Assembly: GCA_038534295.1 (NCBI GenBank)
Contig: JBCAXA010000001.1
Location: forward strand, 620,001 to 684,000
From: JBCAXA01 sp038534295
GTDB lineage: Bacteria; Pseudomonadota; Gammaproteobacteria; Steroidobacterales; Woeseiaceae
Direction of reading: 5' to 3'
DNA length: 64,000 bases
In this document: positions 51,616 through 62,828 of the stretch, in pieces
Layout: the number at the start of each line of letters is the position of its first letter
Position numbering within the stretch: position 1 is the stretch's first letter
Notes under the pieces: generated by a model
The model's input: the letters and a program-made list of their open reading frames with translations, nothing else
Told to the model about the DNA's origin: nothing
Database searches by the model: none
Translations under genes and position numbers: made by a program

Positions 51616-52986
51616 TCAATGTCCTTGAAATTGGCGGGCCAGATCCTGGGGCAAGCGTTGACGTAAATCGCCAAAGCCGCCGTTACTCATTAACACGACA
51701 ATGTCTTTGGGTCGCACCAGCGCCAGCAGTCGCGACCGCAGCGCGTCGTAGTCGTCAAGAATATCGCAAGTATCGGCAACCGGTGCGAGCGCCGCACTCA
51801 GGTCGAACTCCGCACGCGGCGGGCGCGCCACGAGTACGTGGTCGGCGCCCTTGAGCGAGTCCCCGAGGGCACGGCCGTGAACGCCACTGCGCATTGTGTT
51901 TGAGCGTGGCTCCAGCGCTACGATCACGCGCCGCCCGGGCCAAGCCGCTGCGAGGCCAGCCAGCGTGCGTCGAATCGCTGTCGGGTGATGTGCGAAATCA
52001 TCAAAGAGCGTGATGTCATCGAGCTCCAGCAGCGGCTCCAGACGACGTTTGACGCCGCGAAACTCGGCAAGCCCCGTCGCAACCGCTGCCGGCTCGAACC
52101 CCATCGATGTTATGGCCGCGATTGCCGCGGCAGCGTTTTCGAGGTTGTGTTGACCGAGTAGTTCAAAGGCAACATCGGCGACTCGTTGGCCGTCGACGTG
52201 AACGCTGACCGTGTTTATGCGTTCTCGAACGACGGCGACATCGCAAGCGCCTGGCTCGGTGCCGAACGTGGTCACCGGTGTCCACGCGCCCATTGCAAGT
52301 ACGTCGGCAAGCGCGGCTGACGATTGGTTGATGACCAAGCGGCCGCGACCCGGCACGGTGCGCACGAAGTGATGCATTTGCCTCGCGATCGCGGCGAGGT
52401 CTGGATAGATGTCGGCGTGATCGAATTCGAGATTGCCGAGGATTGCCACCTCAGGACGGTAATGCACGAACTTGGCGCGTTTGTCGAAGAACGCGGTGTC
52501 GTACTCGTCCGCCTCGATGACAAACGTCGGTGACGAACCCAGATGCGCCGACACACCGAGCTCTGGCGCAACACCGCCGATCAGAAAGCCCGGGTCTTCG
52601 CCGAGGTTTCGCAACAAACTGGTCGCAAGGCTCGCCGTTGTGGTCTTGCCGTGCGTCCCGGCGCAAGCGATCACGCGACGACCACCCAACACGTTCTCGG
52701 CCATCCACTGTGGGCCGGACGAATAGGCGATATCGCGATCGAGCATCGCCTCAATCAACGCGTGACCGCGGCGCATGACGTTGCCGACCACGACGATATC
52801 CGGGTCGGCGTCCAACGGCGTTAGGTCGTCGCTCGGGGTCACGGCTATGCCGAGATCGGCCAGCTGGGTGCTCATCGGCGGGTACACATTGTCGTCCGAC
52901 CCGGTGACCCTGTGTCCGGCGGCCCGTGCCAGAGCCGCCACGCCACCCATGAACGTTCCGCAAATACCGAGAATATGCAGATGCAC
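51616..52986 (-). CDS. mpl: Murein peptide ligase Mpl
   Basis: Mpl attaches recycled L-Ala-gamma-D-Glu-meso-DAP tripeptide to UDP-MurNAc, saving Mur enzyme steps. The 456-residue MurC-like ligase begins MHLHILGICGTFMGGVAALAR, the Mpl-specific version of the glycine-rich N-terminus. It has the ATP loop CAGTHGKTTTASL, NLEFDHADIYPD, FDDFAHHPTAI and LEPRSNTMRSGVH. The last motif separates Mpl from MurC. It agrees with the mDAP specificity of MurE here. It lies in a four-gene minus-strand group: membrane protein, mpl, LON-domain protein, unknown. Confidence 0.96.
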   Translation of the reverse strand: MHLHILGICGTFMGGVAALARAAGHRVTGSDDNVYPPMSTQLADLGIAVTPSDDLTPLDADPDIVVVGNVMRRGHALIEAMLDRDIAYSSGPQWMAENVLGGRRVIACAGTHGKTTTASLATSLLRNLGEDPGFLIGGVAPELGVSAHLGSSPTFVIEADEYDTAFFDKRAKFVHYRPEVAILGNLEFDHADIYPDLAAIARQMHHFVRTVPGRGRLVINQSSAALADVLAMGAWTPVTTFGTEPGACDVAVVRERINTVSVHVDGQRVADVAFELLGQHNLENAAAAIAAITSMGFEPAAVATGLAEFRGVKRRLEPLLELDDITLFDDFAHHPTAIRRTLAGLAAAWPGRRVIVALEPRSNTMRSGVHGRALGDSLKGADHVLVARPPRAEFDLSAALAPVADTCDILDDYDALRSRLLALVRPKDIVVLMSNGGFGDLRQRLPQDLARQFQGH

Positions 52987-52997
52987 GGCGCTGTCTC

Positions 52998-53537
52998 TCA
53001 GCCGAATGCAAACACGCTATCGGGGGCTAACGACGCCGTATCCGGCGGCGGCGGCAACAGCGCTAATCCAACGTACAGGCCCGTTGCGGTGATCAGCAGA
53101 ACAAATACGCCGGCGAGCGCTGGATTCCAGTCGAGCGCGGCCCCGACGATACGGCTATGCACGCCCAGCAACCAGAGCAAAAAACCAAGCCACGCCCAGG
53201 CCGAGGCACCGCTGTAGGGTTGCAGCACGAGCAACACCGGAAACTGCAGGAGGCTAATCAAGATATCGACAACCAGCAGCGCAATCATGGCTTGCGTAAG
53301 CCGCTCCTGGCGATTATTGACGATGAGTAACAGCGCCAGCCCGCCATAGACCACGCCGCTCACCATAATCGAGGACAACAGTGAGAGCGGACCGCCGTAC
53401 AGCGCCGTAACGACGACCGTCGACAGAATCAAATAAACGGCAATGACGCGCAGCAACAGTTGCGACGATGCCGGCAACGAGGCGGGCGTCCCGCGAAACA
53501 ACACGAGCTGAACCGCTATGTTTAAGATTTGACCCAT
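52998..53537 (-). CDS. Unrecognised five-helix membrane protein upstream of mpl
   Basis: From the ATG at 53537 (MGQILNIAVQLVLFRG) this 179-residue protein is very hydrophobic. Predicted membrane segments lie near residues 28-48, 55-73, 83-105, 113-133 and 140-160. The middle loop NNRQERLTQ is cytoplasm-like, and the C-terminus is a short Pro/Asp tail. I cannot assign a family; a Yip1-like or small transporter-like fold is possible but not supported by a motif. It is 11 bases upstream of mpl on the same strand, so a link to murein recycling is a fair guess only. Confidence 0.65.
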   Translation of the reverse strand: MGQILNIAVQLVLFRGTPASLPASSQLLLRVIAVYLILSTVVVTALYGGPLSLLSSIMVSGVVYGGLALLLIVNNRQERLTQAMIALLVVDILISLLQFPVLLVLQPYSGASAWAWLGFLLWLLGVHSRIVGAALDWNPALAGVFVLLITATGLYVGLALLPPPPDTASLAPDSVFAFG

Positions 53538-53577
53538 GCGAAACCTTGCGTGAACACGCCGGTGGCTTGCACGCAGC

Positions 53578-54705
53578 GTGTTACTCTCATCGCATGATAC
53601 GTCATCGCCAAGGCCGTTGAGTCGCTTGCAGTACATCGACTCGACACAAAACTTATCGACGGCCTGTGCGGCGATTGCAGCCTGCCAACAACTCGGGGTT
53701 GATACCGAGTTTGTTCGCGAGCGAACGTTCTTTGCGCGCCTGTGCCTGATCCAGATCGCGACCCACGATGAAATCTTCCTGATTGATCCACTGGCGTTCG
53801 ACGATCTTGAATTGCTGTGGCAAGCGCTCGATCAGAACACCTTGATCTTGCACGCGGCGCGACAGGATCTCGAGATCATCGGGCAAACCGCCAAGCGCTT
53901 GCCAACGACCGTTCGCGACACGCAAATCATGGCGGCGTTAGCAGGTTTTGCGCCGCAAATAGGTTATGCGGCGCTGGTTCGCGAACTCATCGGGGTCGAA
54001 CTCGATAAGTCCAAGACCCGCACCGACTGGAGTCGACGTCCGTTAGATGCCAGCGAACGCGCCTACGCTGGCGCAGACGTGGCGCACCTAGACGCGTTGC
54101 ATGGGCAGCTCGCCGAGAAGTTGTCGGCAATGGGCCGCTTGGAATGGGCGCAAGATGATTCGCAAGCGCTGTTGGCGCCGGCGCTGTACGACAATCCAGC
54201 AGAGCTCGCGTGGCAACGCGTAAAAGGCCTGTCGCGACTACCACCGGCGCAGCGGTCCACGGCAATGGCATTAGCGGCGTGGCGCGAGAGCGTCGCCGTC
54301 GATCGCAATCTGCCTAGGCAATGGGTCCTTAGAGACAGCGAATTGCTGGCGATTGCCGCCCAGTATCGATTCAACGGTGAGCCACCGCGCGGTTTTGAAG
54401 ATCGCAACACCGAACGCCGTCATGCCGGTGCCATTCAACGCTACCTCGACGCCCAACGCGATCGATTACCGGAAGCGGTGGCTGGACGCGGCCGACCGGA
54501 CCCCGCCGAACGCGAGCGGACCGACCGCACCGCGGCACTGGTGGCAGCGGTCGCAGCAGATCTTGGGGTCGAGGCCGAGGTCATCGCTTCCATGCGCGAG
54601 ATCCGCGCCGTCTCCGCCGGCAAACGCGACGCGCGTTTGTTTCAAGGCTGGCGCCGTTCCTTGGTGGGCGAGTCGGTACTTGCCGAGCTCGACCGTAGCA
54701 GCTAG
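53578..54705 (+). CDS. rnd: Ribonuclease D
   Basis: RNase D is a 3'-5' exoribonuclease that trims tRNA and other small RNA 3' ends. The DEDDy catalytic set is complete: D42 and E44 (VDTEF), D97 (ARQDLEI), and Y163 with D167 (YAGADVAHL). Two HRDC-like domains follow (about 215-375). The start is unsure. The longest form uses a GTG at 53578; TTG codons at 53617 and 53626 would give an N-terminus more like E. coli RNase D. It diverges from the mpl group and converges on adk. Confidence 0.92.
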   Translation: MLLSSHDTSSPRPLSRLQYIDSTQNLSTACAAIAACQQLGVDTEFVRERTFFARLCLIQIATHDEIFLIDPLAFDDLELLWQALDQNTLILHAARQDLEIIGQTAKRLPTTVRDTQIMAALAGFAPQIGYAALVRELIGVELDKSKTRTDWSRRPLDASERAYAGADVAHLDALHGQLAEKLSAMGRLEWAQDDSQALLAPALYDNPAELAWQRVKGLSRLPPAQRSTAMALAAWRESVAVDRNLPRQWVLRDSELLAIAAQYRFNGEPPRGFEDRNTERRHAGAIQRYLDAQRDRLPEAVAGRGRPDPAERERTDRTAALVAAVAADLGVEAEVIASMREIRAVSAGKRDARLFQGWRRSLVGESVLAELDRSS

Positions 54706-54728
54706 CGAGTTATCGCGGTAACGGCCGG

Positions 54729-55370
54729 CTAGGCAACCGCGTCGAGCAGGCGCTGGTAAACCTCGTCCATCGAACCGTTGGCATCGACCGTTGCAAGCTT
54801 GTCGCGGGATCGGTAGTACTCGATCAGCGGCGCGGTGTCGCTACGGTAAACCTCGATACGGTTGCTGATGGTCTCTTCGGTGTCGTCCGCACGGCGCTCC
54901 AATTCGCCGCCGGCGGCTCGGCTCGCCTCGAGTTCGGCGCTCGATGAGAAATAGACGTTGAGAATCTTGCCAGTGGCCGAGCACTTGCGTCGGCCGGTCA
55001 ATCGCTTCAGCAAAATATCGAACGGCACGTCCATCAGGACCGCCTTGTCGAGCGGTTGCCCGAGCTCATTCAGTACTTCCGCAAGCGATTCGGCCTGCGC
55101 GATGTTGCGCGGGTAGCCGTCAAGGATGAAACCGTTGTCGCAGTCGTCGGCGGCGAGGCGCTCGCGAATCATGCCCAGGACGATATCGTCGGACACCAGT
55201 TCGCCGGCGTCCATTGCGGCCTTGGCCTTTTTGCCGAGTTCAGTGCCGGCGGCAACCGCCGCGCGTAGCAAGTCGCCGGTCGAAATCTGCGGTACACCGC
55301 GTTCGGCCATCAGCCGTGCCGCTTGCGTGCCTTTGCCAGAACCTGGCGCCCCGAGCAGTACCAGTCGCAT
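54729..55370 (-). CDS. adk: Adenylate kinase
   Basis: Adk interconverts 2 ADP with ATP and AMP. The 213-residue protein has the P-loop GAPGSGKGTQA at 7-17, the AMP-binding QISTGDLLRAA, and GFILDGYPRNIAQAE. The long LID domain starts at LTGRRKCSATGKILNVYF. The LID has only one cysteine, so it is the non-zinc type. In PPi-based metabolism Adk also clears AMP produced with PPi, which may fit its neighbour pfp. It diverges from pfp over a 140-base gap. Confidence 0.96.
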   Translation of the reverse strand: MRLVLLGAPGSGKGTQAARLMAERGVPQISTGDLLRAAVAAGTELGKKAKAAMDAGELVSDDIVLGMIRERLAADDCDNGFILDGYPRNIAQAESLAEVLNELGQPLDKAVLMDVPFDILLKRLTGRRKCSATGKILNVYFSSSAELEASRAAGGELERRADDTEETISNRIEVYRSDTAPLIEYYRSRDKLATVDANGSMDEVYQRLLDAVA

Positions 55371-55510
55371 CGTCGTAGACCCTACGCGCTGAGAAAAAGA
55401 GGGGGGAAACTACTAGTCGAGCCGAGGCGCGTCAACTGCCGCGCGAGGCGCCCGCGAGCCCCAAATTCCGCTATGCTCGCAGCGTCTTAGCGAGTCCGGA
55501 GAGTTTACGC

Positions 55511-56773
55511 ATGGCCCGACCCAATGCTTTCTACGCGCAATCCGGAGGCGTTACCGCCGTCATCAACGCCTCGGCGTGTGGCGTGATCGAAACGGCGCGT
55601 CAGCACCGCGACCGCATCGGCAAAGTGCTGGCCGGCTGCAACGGCATCCTGGGCGCGTTGCGCGAGAATCTCTTTGATACCAATCGAGAAACGGCTCGGA
55701 CCATCAGCGCACTCAAGAATTTGCCGGGCGGCGCCTTTGGCTCGGCGCGCTACAAACTCCGCGGACTCGACGAGAATCGCGCCGAATACGAGCGCTTAAT
55801 TGAGGTATTTCGGGCCCACGACATTCGTTACTTTTTTTACAACGGCGGCAACGACTCGATGGATACCGCCCATAAAGTGTCGCAAATCGGTCGAAAAATG
55901 GGTTTCCCGATCACCTGTGTGGGCATCCCGAAGACCGTCGACAACGACCTGCCGCTAACCGACAACTGTCCGGGCTTCGGATCCGTCGCCAAATACGTTG
56001 CGGTATCGACGCGTGAGGCAGCGCAGGATGTCGCGTCCATGGCGGAGACGTCAACGAAGGTGTTTTTGCTCGAAGTCATGGGCCGCCACGCGGGTTGGAT
56101 CGCCGCTGCCGGTGGCCTTGCCGGCAATGGCCCCGGCGACGCCCCGCACATCATCCTGTTTCCGGAAATTCCCTTCGACCAAACGGCATTCTTGCAGCGG
56201 GTCGAAGCGTCGGTACGCAATTACGGATACTGCGTTGTCGTCGTGTCGGAAGGTGCCCGCTACGCCGATGGCCGCTTTCTCGCCGATGCCGGCACCCGCG
56301 ATGCGTTCGGCCACGTACAGCTCGGCGGCGCCGCGCCAGTACTCGCGGCGATGGTCCGCGAACGCCTCGGCCTCAAGTATCACTACGCCATTGCCGACTA
56401 CTTGCAGCGCTCGGCGCGGCATATCGCGTCGGCCATGGACGTGCGTCAGGCCTACGCGGTCGGTCAGGCAGCGGTCCGGCTTGCGCTCGCCGGCGAAAAC
56501 GCAGTCATGCCGATCATCAAACGCCAGTCGGACAAGCCTTACCGCTGGACCATCGACAAAGCGCCACTCAGCCGGGTCGCGAATCGCGAGAAAAAGGTCC
56601 CGCGGCGTTACATAACCGCGGACGGCTTTGGTATTACGGCCGCCGGCCGGCGCTACCTGGAACCACTGATACGCGGTGAAGATCATCCGCCGTACCGCGA
56701 TGGTTTGCCGGTCTATCCAACGCTCAAAAATGTCCTAGTTTCCCCGCGTCTAGCGACCGCCTGGGACGGCTGA
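55511..56773 (+). CDS. pfp: Pyrophosphate-dependent 6-phosphofructokinase
   Basis: This enzyme phosphorylates fructose 6-phosphate with PPi instead of ATP, and the reaction is reversible. The 420-residue protein has AGCNGILGAL and the donor loop YNGGNDSMD with D115. It also has PKTVDNDL with K141. ATP-using PFKs have glycine at these two positions (E. coli 104 and 124); Asp and Lys there mark PPi use. MGRHAGWIA and CVVVVSEGA are also present. A GGAGA site precedes the ATG. hppA lies 200 bases downstream on the same strand. Confidence 0.93.
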   Translation: MARPNAFYAQSGGVTAVINASACGVIETARQHRDRIGKVLAGCNGILGALRENLFDTNRETARTISALKNLPGGAFGSARYKLRGLDENRAEYERLIEVFRAHDIRYFFYNGGNDSMDTAHKVSQIGRKMGFPITCVGIPKTVDNDLPLTDNCPGFGSVAKYVAVSTREAAQDVASMAETSTKVFLLEVMGRHAGWIAAAGGLAGNGPGDAPHIILFPEIPFDQTAFLQRVEASVRNYGYCVVVVSEGARYADGRFLADAGTRDAFGHVQLGGAAPVLAAMVRERLGLKYHYAIADYLQRSARHIASAMDVRQAYAVGQAAVRLALAGENAVMPIIKRQSDKPYRWTIDKAPLSRVANREKKVPRRYITADGFGITAAGRRYLEPLIRGEDHPPYRDGLPVYPTLKNVLVSPRLATAWDG

Positions 56774-56889
56774 GCGAGCACGATTGTGCTACCATGCGGC
56801 GCTTTATTGGGGACAGAGCACGTTCCGCGCGGCGAGTCAGAACGACAATAATCGCGCCGCGCGCGACTTCGCATAACGACTGAACGCGC

Positions 56890-56908
56890 GGGTCGGCAAG
56901 ACCGACCC
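56890..56908 (+). repeat. Hairpin in the hppA leader
   Basis: GGGTCGG-CAAGA-CCGACCC forms a perfect 7-pair stem between pfp and hppA. It is about 65 bases before the hppA ATG and is followed by GGCGGTTGTTG without a T-run. It may slow read-through from pfp or act in the hppA leader. The rest of 56774-56973 holds a TACCAT -10-like site near 56796 and no gene. Confidence 0.4.
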
Positions 56909-56973
56909 GGCGGTTGTTGTGCGCCGCTCAATCTCCCCTCACCAAGCGTTTCGCAAACGGAGTAGTGCGCAGC

Positions 56974-59115
<2,142 letters not shown>

Positions 59116-59141
59116 TTCGGTTCTGCGTGCCGACAGTCGAA

Positions 59142-59171
59142 GGCCCGACGCGTTTGCGTCGGGCCTTTTTT
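59142..59171 (+). terminator. Rho-independent terminator after hppA
   Basis: GGCCCGACGC-GTTT-GCGTCGGGCC is a perfect 10-pair GC-rich stem followed by six T residues, 26 bases after the hppA stop. The T-run overlaps the stop codon of the converging GGDEF-EAL gene. On the minus strand no T-run follows, so it mainly serves hppA. Confidence 0.92.
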
Positions 59172-61458
59172 ATTGCAGCGGCATCGGTCTTTCGATGACG
59201 TAACCCTGCACGAAATCGACGCCCATCGCGCGCACCGCATCGAAGTCCGATTGGTCTTCGACTTCTTCCGCGACGGTCCGGAAGCTCAAGGTCTCGGCGA
59301 GTTTGACCATAGCCGCGACCATCTCCTGATTGACCGCATCGACGGCGAGCCCGCGAGTAAAGCTGCCGTCGATTTTCAGATAGTCCACCGGCAAATGCTT
59401 TAGCTTCGAGAAAGCGCCGAGACCGGAACCGAAATCGTCGAGCGCGAACTCGGCACCCATGCCATGCAAAACTTCGATGAAACGTTGTGCCGTCGCGAGG
59501 TTCGCGATCAGCGCCGTCTCGGTAACCTCGAAACACAGGCGCGTCGGCGAAATGCCGGTCGAGTCCAGGCAATCGACGACGAACTCGAGAAAGGCCTCGT
59601 CGCCGAGCGTCTGTCCCGACAAATTGATGCTGACGCTGCGGTTCTCCGGCAGCCGCAGCTGGTGGGTACCCAGCGCCGTCAGTGTCGTGCGCACTACCCA
59701 ACGATCGATCTCGGGCATGAGCTGGTAACGCTCTGCCGAGACCATAAAGTCGCGCGGTACCGACGTCGGGCCATCGCCGTCGCGCAGCCGCAGCAGCACT
59801 TCAAGCGCCGGCCCACGCTCAACGGTACCGAGTGACAGAATGCTCTGGGTAACCAGCTCAAAGCCATCGCTCGCCAGTGCGTTCTGGATCGACTTCAGCC
59901 ATACGATCTCGCCGCGCTCGCGAGCGATCGACTCTTCACGTGCTGTATAGACCTCAACCCGACCGCGACCGCGCTGTTTGGCGACGTAACAGGCCGAATC
60001 GGCGGCGGCCATCATCTCGTCGGTATCGCCTGAGTCGGGACCGATTTCGACCAGACCGACGCTGACACCGATCGTAAAGATCCGGTTTTGCCAAACAAAG
60101 CGATGATCGGCGATCGCCGTGACGATTGAGTCCGCAATCTGCCGGGCTTTTTCGAGCGGACAACCCATCAACAGCAGTGCAAATTCGTCCCCGCCGATTC
60201 GCGCACAGTCATCCGAGTCGCGCACCTTGTCTTTGAGAATGCTGGACACTTCCTGCAGCAAGCGATCGCCGGCTTGATGGCCGCAACTGTCGTTGACCGC
60301 TTTGAAACGATCGAGATCGAGGTACGCAAGCACGTGACCTTGCTGTTCCGATCGTGCCGAGTGCAGCGCCTCTTGCAGCCGGCGCTCGAACTCGCGTCGA
60401 TTGATGAGGCCGGACAGCGGATCGTGACTAGCCTGATAGGACATCTGCCGCGTCAGGCCGCGAATCTCACTGACGTCATGAATCAGGACGACGACACCGC
60501 CGAGCCCGCCGGCGTCGCGACGAATTGGTGAGGCGGTGAGCTCCACGGAATGTTCGTCGGCCGCGGATCGTCCGAGCAGCACCGCGCGGCGACCCATGTT
60601 GACGCGTTGGCGCGTAGCGAGACAGCGCTCAACCGGGTCTTCGAGACCGCGCCGATCGGTCTCGTCGACGAGCCGCAGCACCTCGCTAAACAAGCGACCG
60701 CTCACGTCGGCGCGCGGGTAGCCCGTTAAGGATTCGGCCGCGCGATTCATGTAATCGATACGCCCGCTGGTGTCCGTGGTGACTACGCCTTCGGCAATTG
60801 ACTCGAGTGTGAATTGCGCGAATTGGCGACCTCGGCCAATGGAGGCTTCGAGATTGCGCCGGTGAGAAACGTCGCGCGCAATCGTCAATACCGCCGTCTT
60901 GCCCTCGTAGCTGATCAATTGCGAGCGCGCCTCGACCCACTTGCCCTGCTCCGCGCCGTCGATGAGCTGCAGCTCGCGAGGCGCAGCCTCGCTTTCCTCG
61001 TCGAGTACCGACTGCGTATTCTTGCGGAAAATGGCTCGATACGCCGGTTTGACGAGATCGGTGACGGGGCGACCAGCCAGGCGCTCGGGCGCGAGACCGA
61101 CCAAGTCGGCCGCCGCGTCATTGGCAAAATAGATGCGCTGATCGTGTACCAGCACAACTTCGGGCATGGTCAGCGCAAATTCGCGGAACAGTTGCTCGCG
61201 CTCGCCGACGGCGCGACCGCGCTCCTCGAGTGCGTCAAGGAGTTGATTTACGGTTTGCGCGAGCTCGGGCGCTTCCGGCGTCAGGGCGACGCTCAAGCGT
61301 TGCCCGAACGGCGCTTGCTCGGTAACCCCGAGAATCTCGTTGTTGAGGCGCTTGAGCCGATCGCGAAAGGTCCGCTGCATCAGCCGATAACCGATCGCGC
61401 CGCCAACCAGCAAACTTGCAAGTGCCGCGATCAGGGCGACATAGATGGTTTGGGACAT
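59170..61458 (-). CDS. Membrane PAS-PAS-GGDEF-EAL cyclic-di-GMP protein
   Basis: This 762-residue protein probably both makes and degrades cyclic di-GMP. Order: one membrane segment (6-25), a coiled linker (30-90), PAS 1 (about 92-200) and PAS 2 (about 212-332). GGDEF comes next (about 345-505) with an intact IGGDEF at 421-426, and EAL last (about 520-760). The EAL motif reads EVL (553-555), but other catalytic positions look kept: N612, E645-region, DD at 674-675, K695, E733 and Q751. So phosphodiesterase activity is likely. The ATG at 61458 is used; a TTG six bases earlier is possible. It stands alone and converges on hppA. Confidence 0.93.
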   Translation of the reverse strand: MSQTIYVALIAALASLLVGGAIGYRLMQRTFRDRLKRLNNEILGVTEQAPFGQRLSVALTPEAPELAQTVNQLLDALEERGRAVGEREQLFREFALTMPEVVLVHDQRIYFANDAAADLVGLAPERLAGRPVTDLVKPAYRAIFRKNTQSVLDEESEAAPRELQLIDGAEQGKWVEARSQLISYEGKTAVLTIARDVSHRRNLEASIGRGRQFAQFTLESIAEGVVTTDTSGRIDYMNRAAESLTGYPRADVSGRLFSEVLRLVDETDRRGLEDPVERCLATRQRVNMGRRAVLLGRSAADEHSVELTASPIRRDAGGLGGVVVLIHDVSEIRGLTRQMSYQASHDPLSGLINRREFERRLQEALHSARSEQQGHVLAYLDLDRFKAVNDSCGHQAGDRLLQEVSSILKDKVRDSDDCARIGGDEFALLLMGCPLEKARQIADSIVTAIADHRFVWQNRIFTIGVSVGLVEIGPDSGDTDEMMAAADSACYVAKQRGRGRVEVYTAREESIARERGEIVWLKSIQNALASDGFELVTQSILSLGTVERGPALEVLLRLRDGDGPTSVPRDFMVSAERYQLMPEIDRWVVRTTLTALGTHQLRLPENRSVSINLSGQTLGDEAFLEFVVDCLDSTGISPTRLCFEVTETALIANLATAQRFIEVLHGMGAEFALDDFGSGLGAFSKLKHLPVDYLKIDGSFTRGLAVDAVNQEMVAAMVKLAETLSFRTVAEEVEDQSDFDAVRAMGVDFVQGYVIERPMPLQ

Positions 61459-61779
61459 CCGCAACCGTTACCGACGCGCTTACGCGGTCGACCGAAAACC
61501 AACGTATACAAGCCCGGGATATTGATCGCCGCACCGAAATCGCGGCGCTTTCGGCCCGTATTTCCAGAGCCTGGTTGCAGGCTGACGCGTCGGCAGCGCT
61601 AAGCGGCAATATTCTTGTGGTTTCAACCAACTCGGGCCTTTCGAGGAGCATAGCCTACCGGGCTTCCGCTACGGTGTAGAATTAACCATAACCCGGCTCG
61701 CGTCGCCTTGTTTGGCCCTGACAAAGCTCGTAATCTTGGCGCGGCCTAGCCGGCCCTCCGACACTCGTAACAAACCGAT
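61459..61779. other. Intergenic region between divergent GGDEF-EAL and pcm genes
   Basis: This 321-base stretch must hold the promoters of both divergent genes. A TAGAAT hexamer at 61677-61682 is a candidate -10 for pcm, with no good -35. I see no convincing gene, tRNA, riboswitch or terminator. Short open frames run through it but lack ribosome-binding sites and coding character. Confidence 0.5.
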
Positions 61780-62433
61780 ATGCAGACCGATTCCGCCCAG
61801 GAACAAATGATCCGCCAGCAGTTGCGTACCTGGGACGTAATCGACGACCGCGTACTCGCCGCCGTTCGCGCCGTGCCCCGCGACGAGTTCGTGCCGGCGC
61901 GTTATGGCGATGTGGCTTATGCCGATCTCGAGGTTCCGCTGGCGCACGGCGAGTCGATGCTGACGCCGAAACTCGAAGGACGGATTTTGCAGGCACTGCA
62001 GATCGGACGTGATGACGCTGTGCTGTGCATCGGCGCCGGCAGCGGTTTTCTGAGCGCTTGTCTCGCCCGGCTCGGACAGCGTGTCTTGGCGTTCGAGCGT
62101 CACACCGATATGGCGGCTGAAACCGAGGAACGGCTGCATCGCCTAGGCCTGACCGGCAATATCGAGATTCGCGCCGAGGCGTTTTCGGCTGACACACAGC
62201 CCGGGCGCTTCGATGCCATCGCCGCGACCGGCTCGATGGCCGAGCTACCAGACAACCTGCAAGCGGCCTTGAATCCGGGCGGGCGACTGTTTGCTGTGAT
62301 CGGCACCGGCGTTGTGCAGCATGCTCAATTGATCACAGCTCACCAAGATGGCGATATCCGCGCCGAATTCCTGTTCGAGACCGAGCTGAAGCCACTGCAC
62401 GGCTTTGCGGCCGAACCGCGTTTCACGTTTTAG
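61780..62433 (+). CDS. Protein-L-isoaspartate O-methyltransferase family protein
   Basis: This 217-residue SAM-dependent methyltransferase belongs to the PCMT family, which repairs isoaspartyl damage. It shows the family start IRQQLRTWDVIDDRVLAAVRAVPRDEFVP, YADLEVPLAHGESMLTPKLEGRILQAL and the SAM loop CIGAGSGFLSACLARLG. The usual family motif is VGTGSGYQ-like; the change to IGAGSGFL is characteristic of the tolC-linked paralogue rather than the classical Pcm next to surE. So substrate specificity is less certain. It is followed by rhodanese and tolC, an order common in gammaproteobacteria. Confidence 0.88.
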   Translation: MQTDSAQEQMIRQQLRTWDVIDDRVLAAVRAVPRDEFVPARYGDVAYADLEVPLAHGESMLTPKLEGRILQALQIGRDDAVLCIGAGSGFLSACLARLGQRVLAFERHTDMAAETEERLHRLGLTGNIEIRAEAFSADTQPGRFDAIAATGSMAELPDNLQAALNPGGRLFAVIGTGVVQHAQLITAHQDGDIRAEFLFETELKPLHGFAAEPRFTF

Positions 62434-62441
62434 CGACGGCG

Positions 62442-62457
62442 GCGCAACTTTTTGCGC
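62442..62457 (+). repeat. Small hairpin between pcm-like and rhodanese genes
   Basis: GCGCAA-CTTT-TTGCGC is a 6-pair stem with a 4-base loop just after the methyltransferase stop. It is too short and lacks a T-run outside the stem, so a terminator function is doubtful. Confidence 0.3.
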
Positions 62458-62504
62458 GGCTGATACATCTGAACAAAAGCAACAAGAGGAGCGCTCGACG
62501 CCCC

Positions 62505-62828
62505 ATGAGCTGGCACGAAATCTACCCTGACGAACTCAACCGACGTATTCGCCACGGCGAAGACTGGACGATTATTGACGTTCGCGAGCCCGAAGAACGT
62601 GTGGCCGCGAAAATTACGAACACGATGCATATTCGGATGTCCGACATCCCGGCACGACTGGCCGACATTCCGGCGGCGGGCAAGGTCGCATTCCTCTGCC
62701 ATGCCGGCGTCCGCAGCCAGCACGTCTGCGATTATCTGACGAACCGTGGCATTGTCGGGACGTACAGCGTTGTCGGCGGCATCGATCGTTGGTCTACTGA
62801 CGTCGACCCCGATATCCCCCGCTACTAA
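62505..62828 (+). CDS. Single-domain rhodanese (sulfurtransferase)
   Basis: This 107-residue protein has a single rhodanese domain similar to GlpE. The IIDVREPEE segment is at about 23-31. The active-site loop CHAGVRSQ (catalytic cysteine about residue 65) is followed by VVGGIDRWS. GlpE-type proteins usually have a six-residue loop CRAGVRS-like, as here. It moves sulfane sulfur from thiosulfate or a protein donor. It sits between the PCMT-like gene and tolC, a conserved neighbourhood whose reason is unknown. Confidence 0.93.
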   Translation: MSWHEIYPDELNRRIRHGEDWTIIDVREPEERVAAKITNTMHIRMSDIPARLADIPAAGKVAFLCHAGVRSQHVCDYLTNRGIVGTYSVVGGIDRWSTDVDPDIPRY

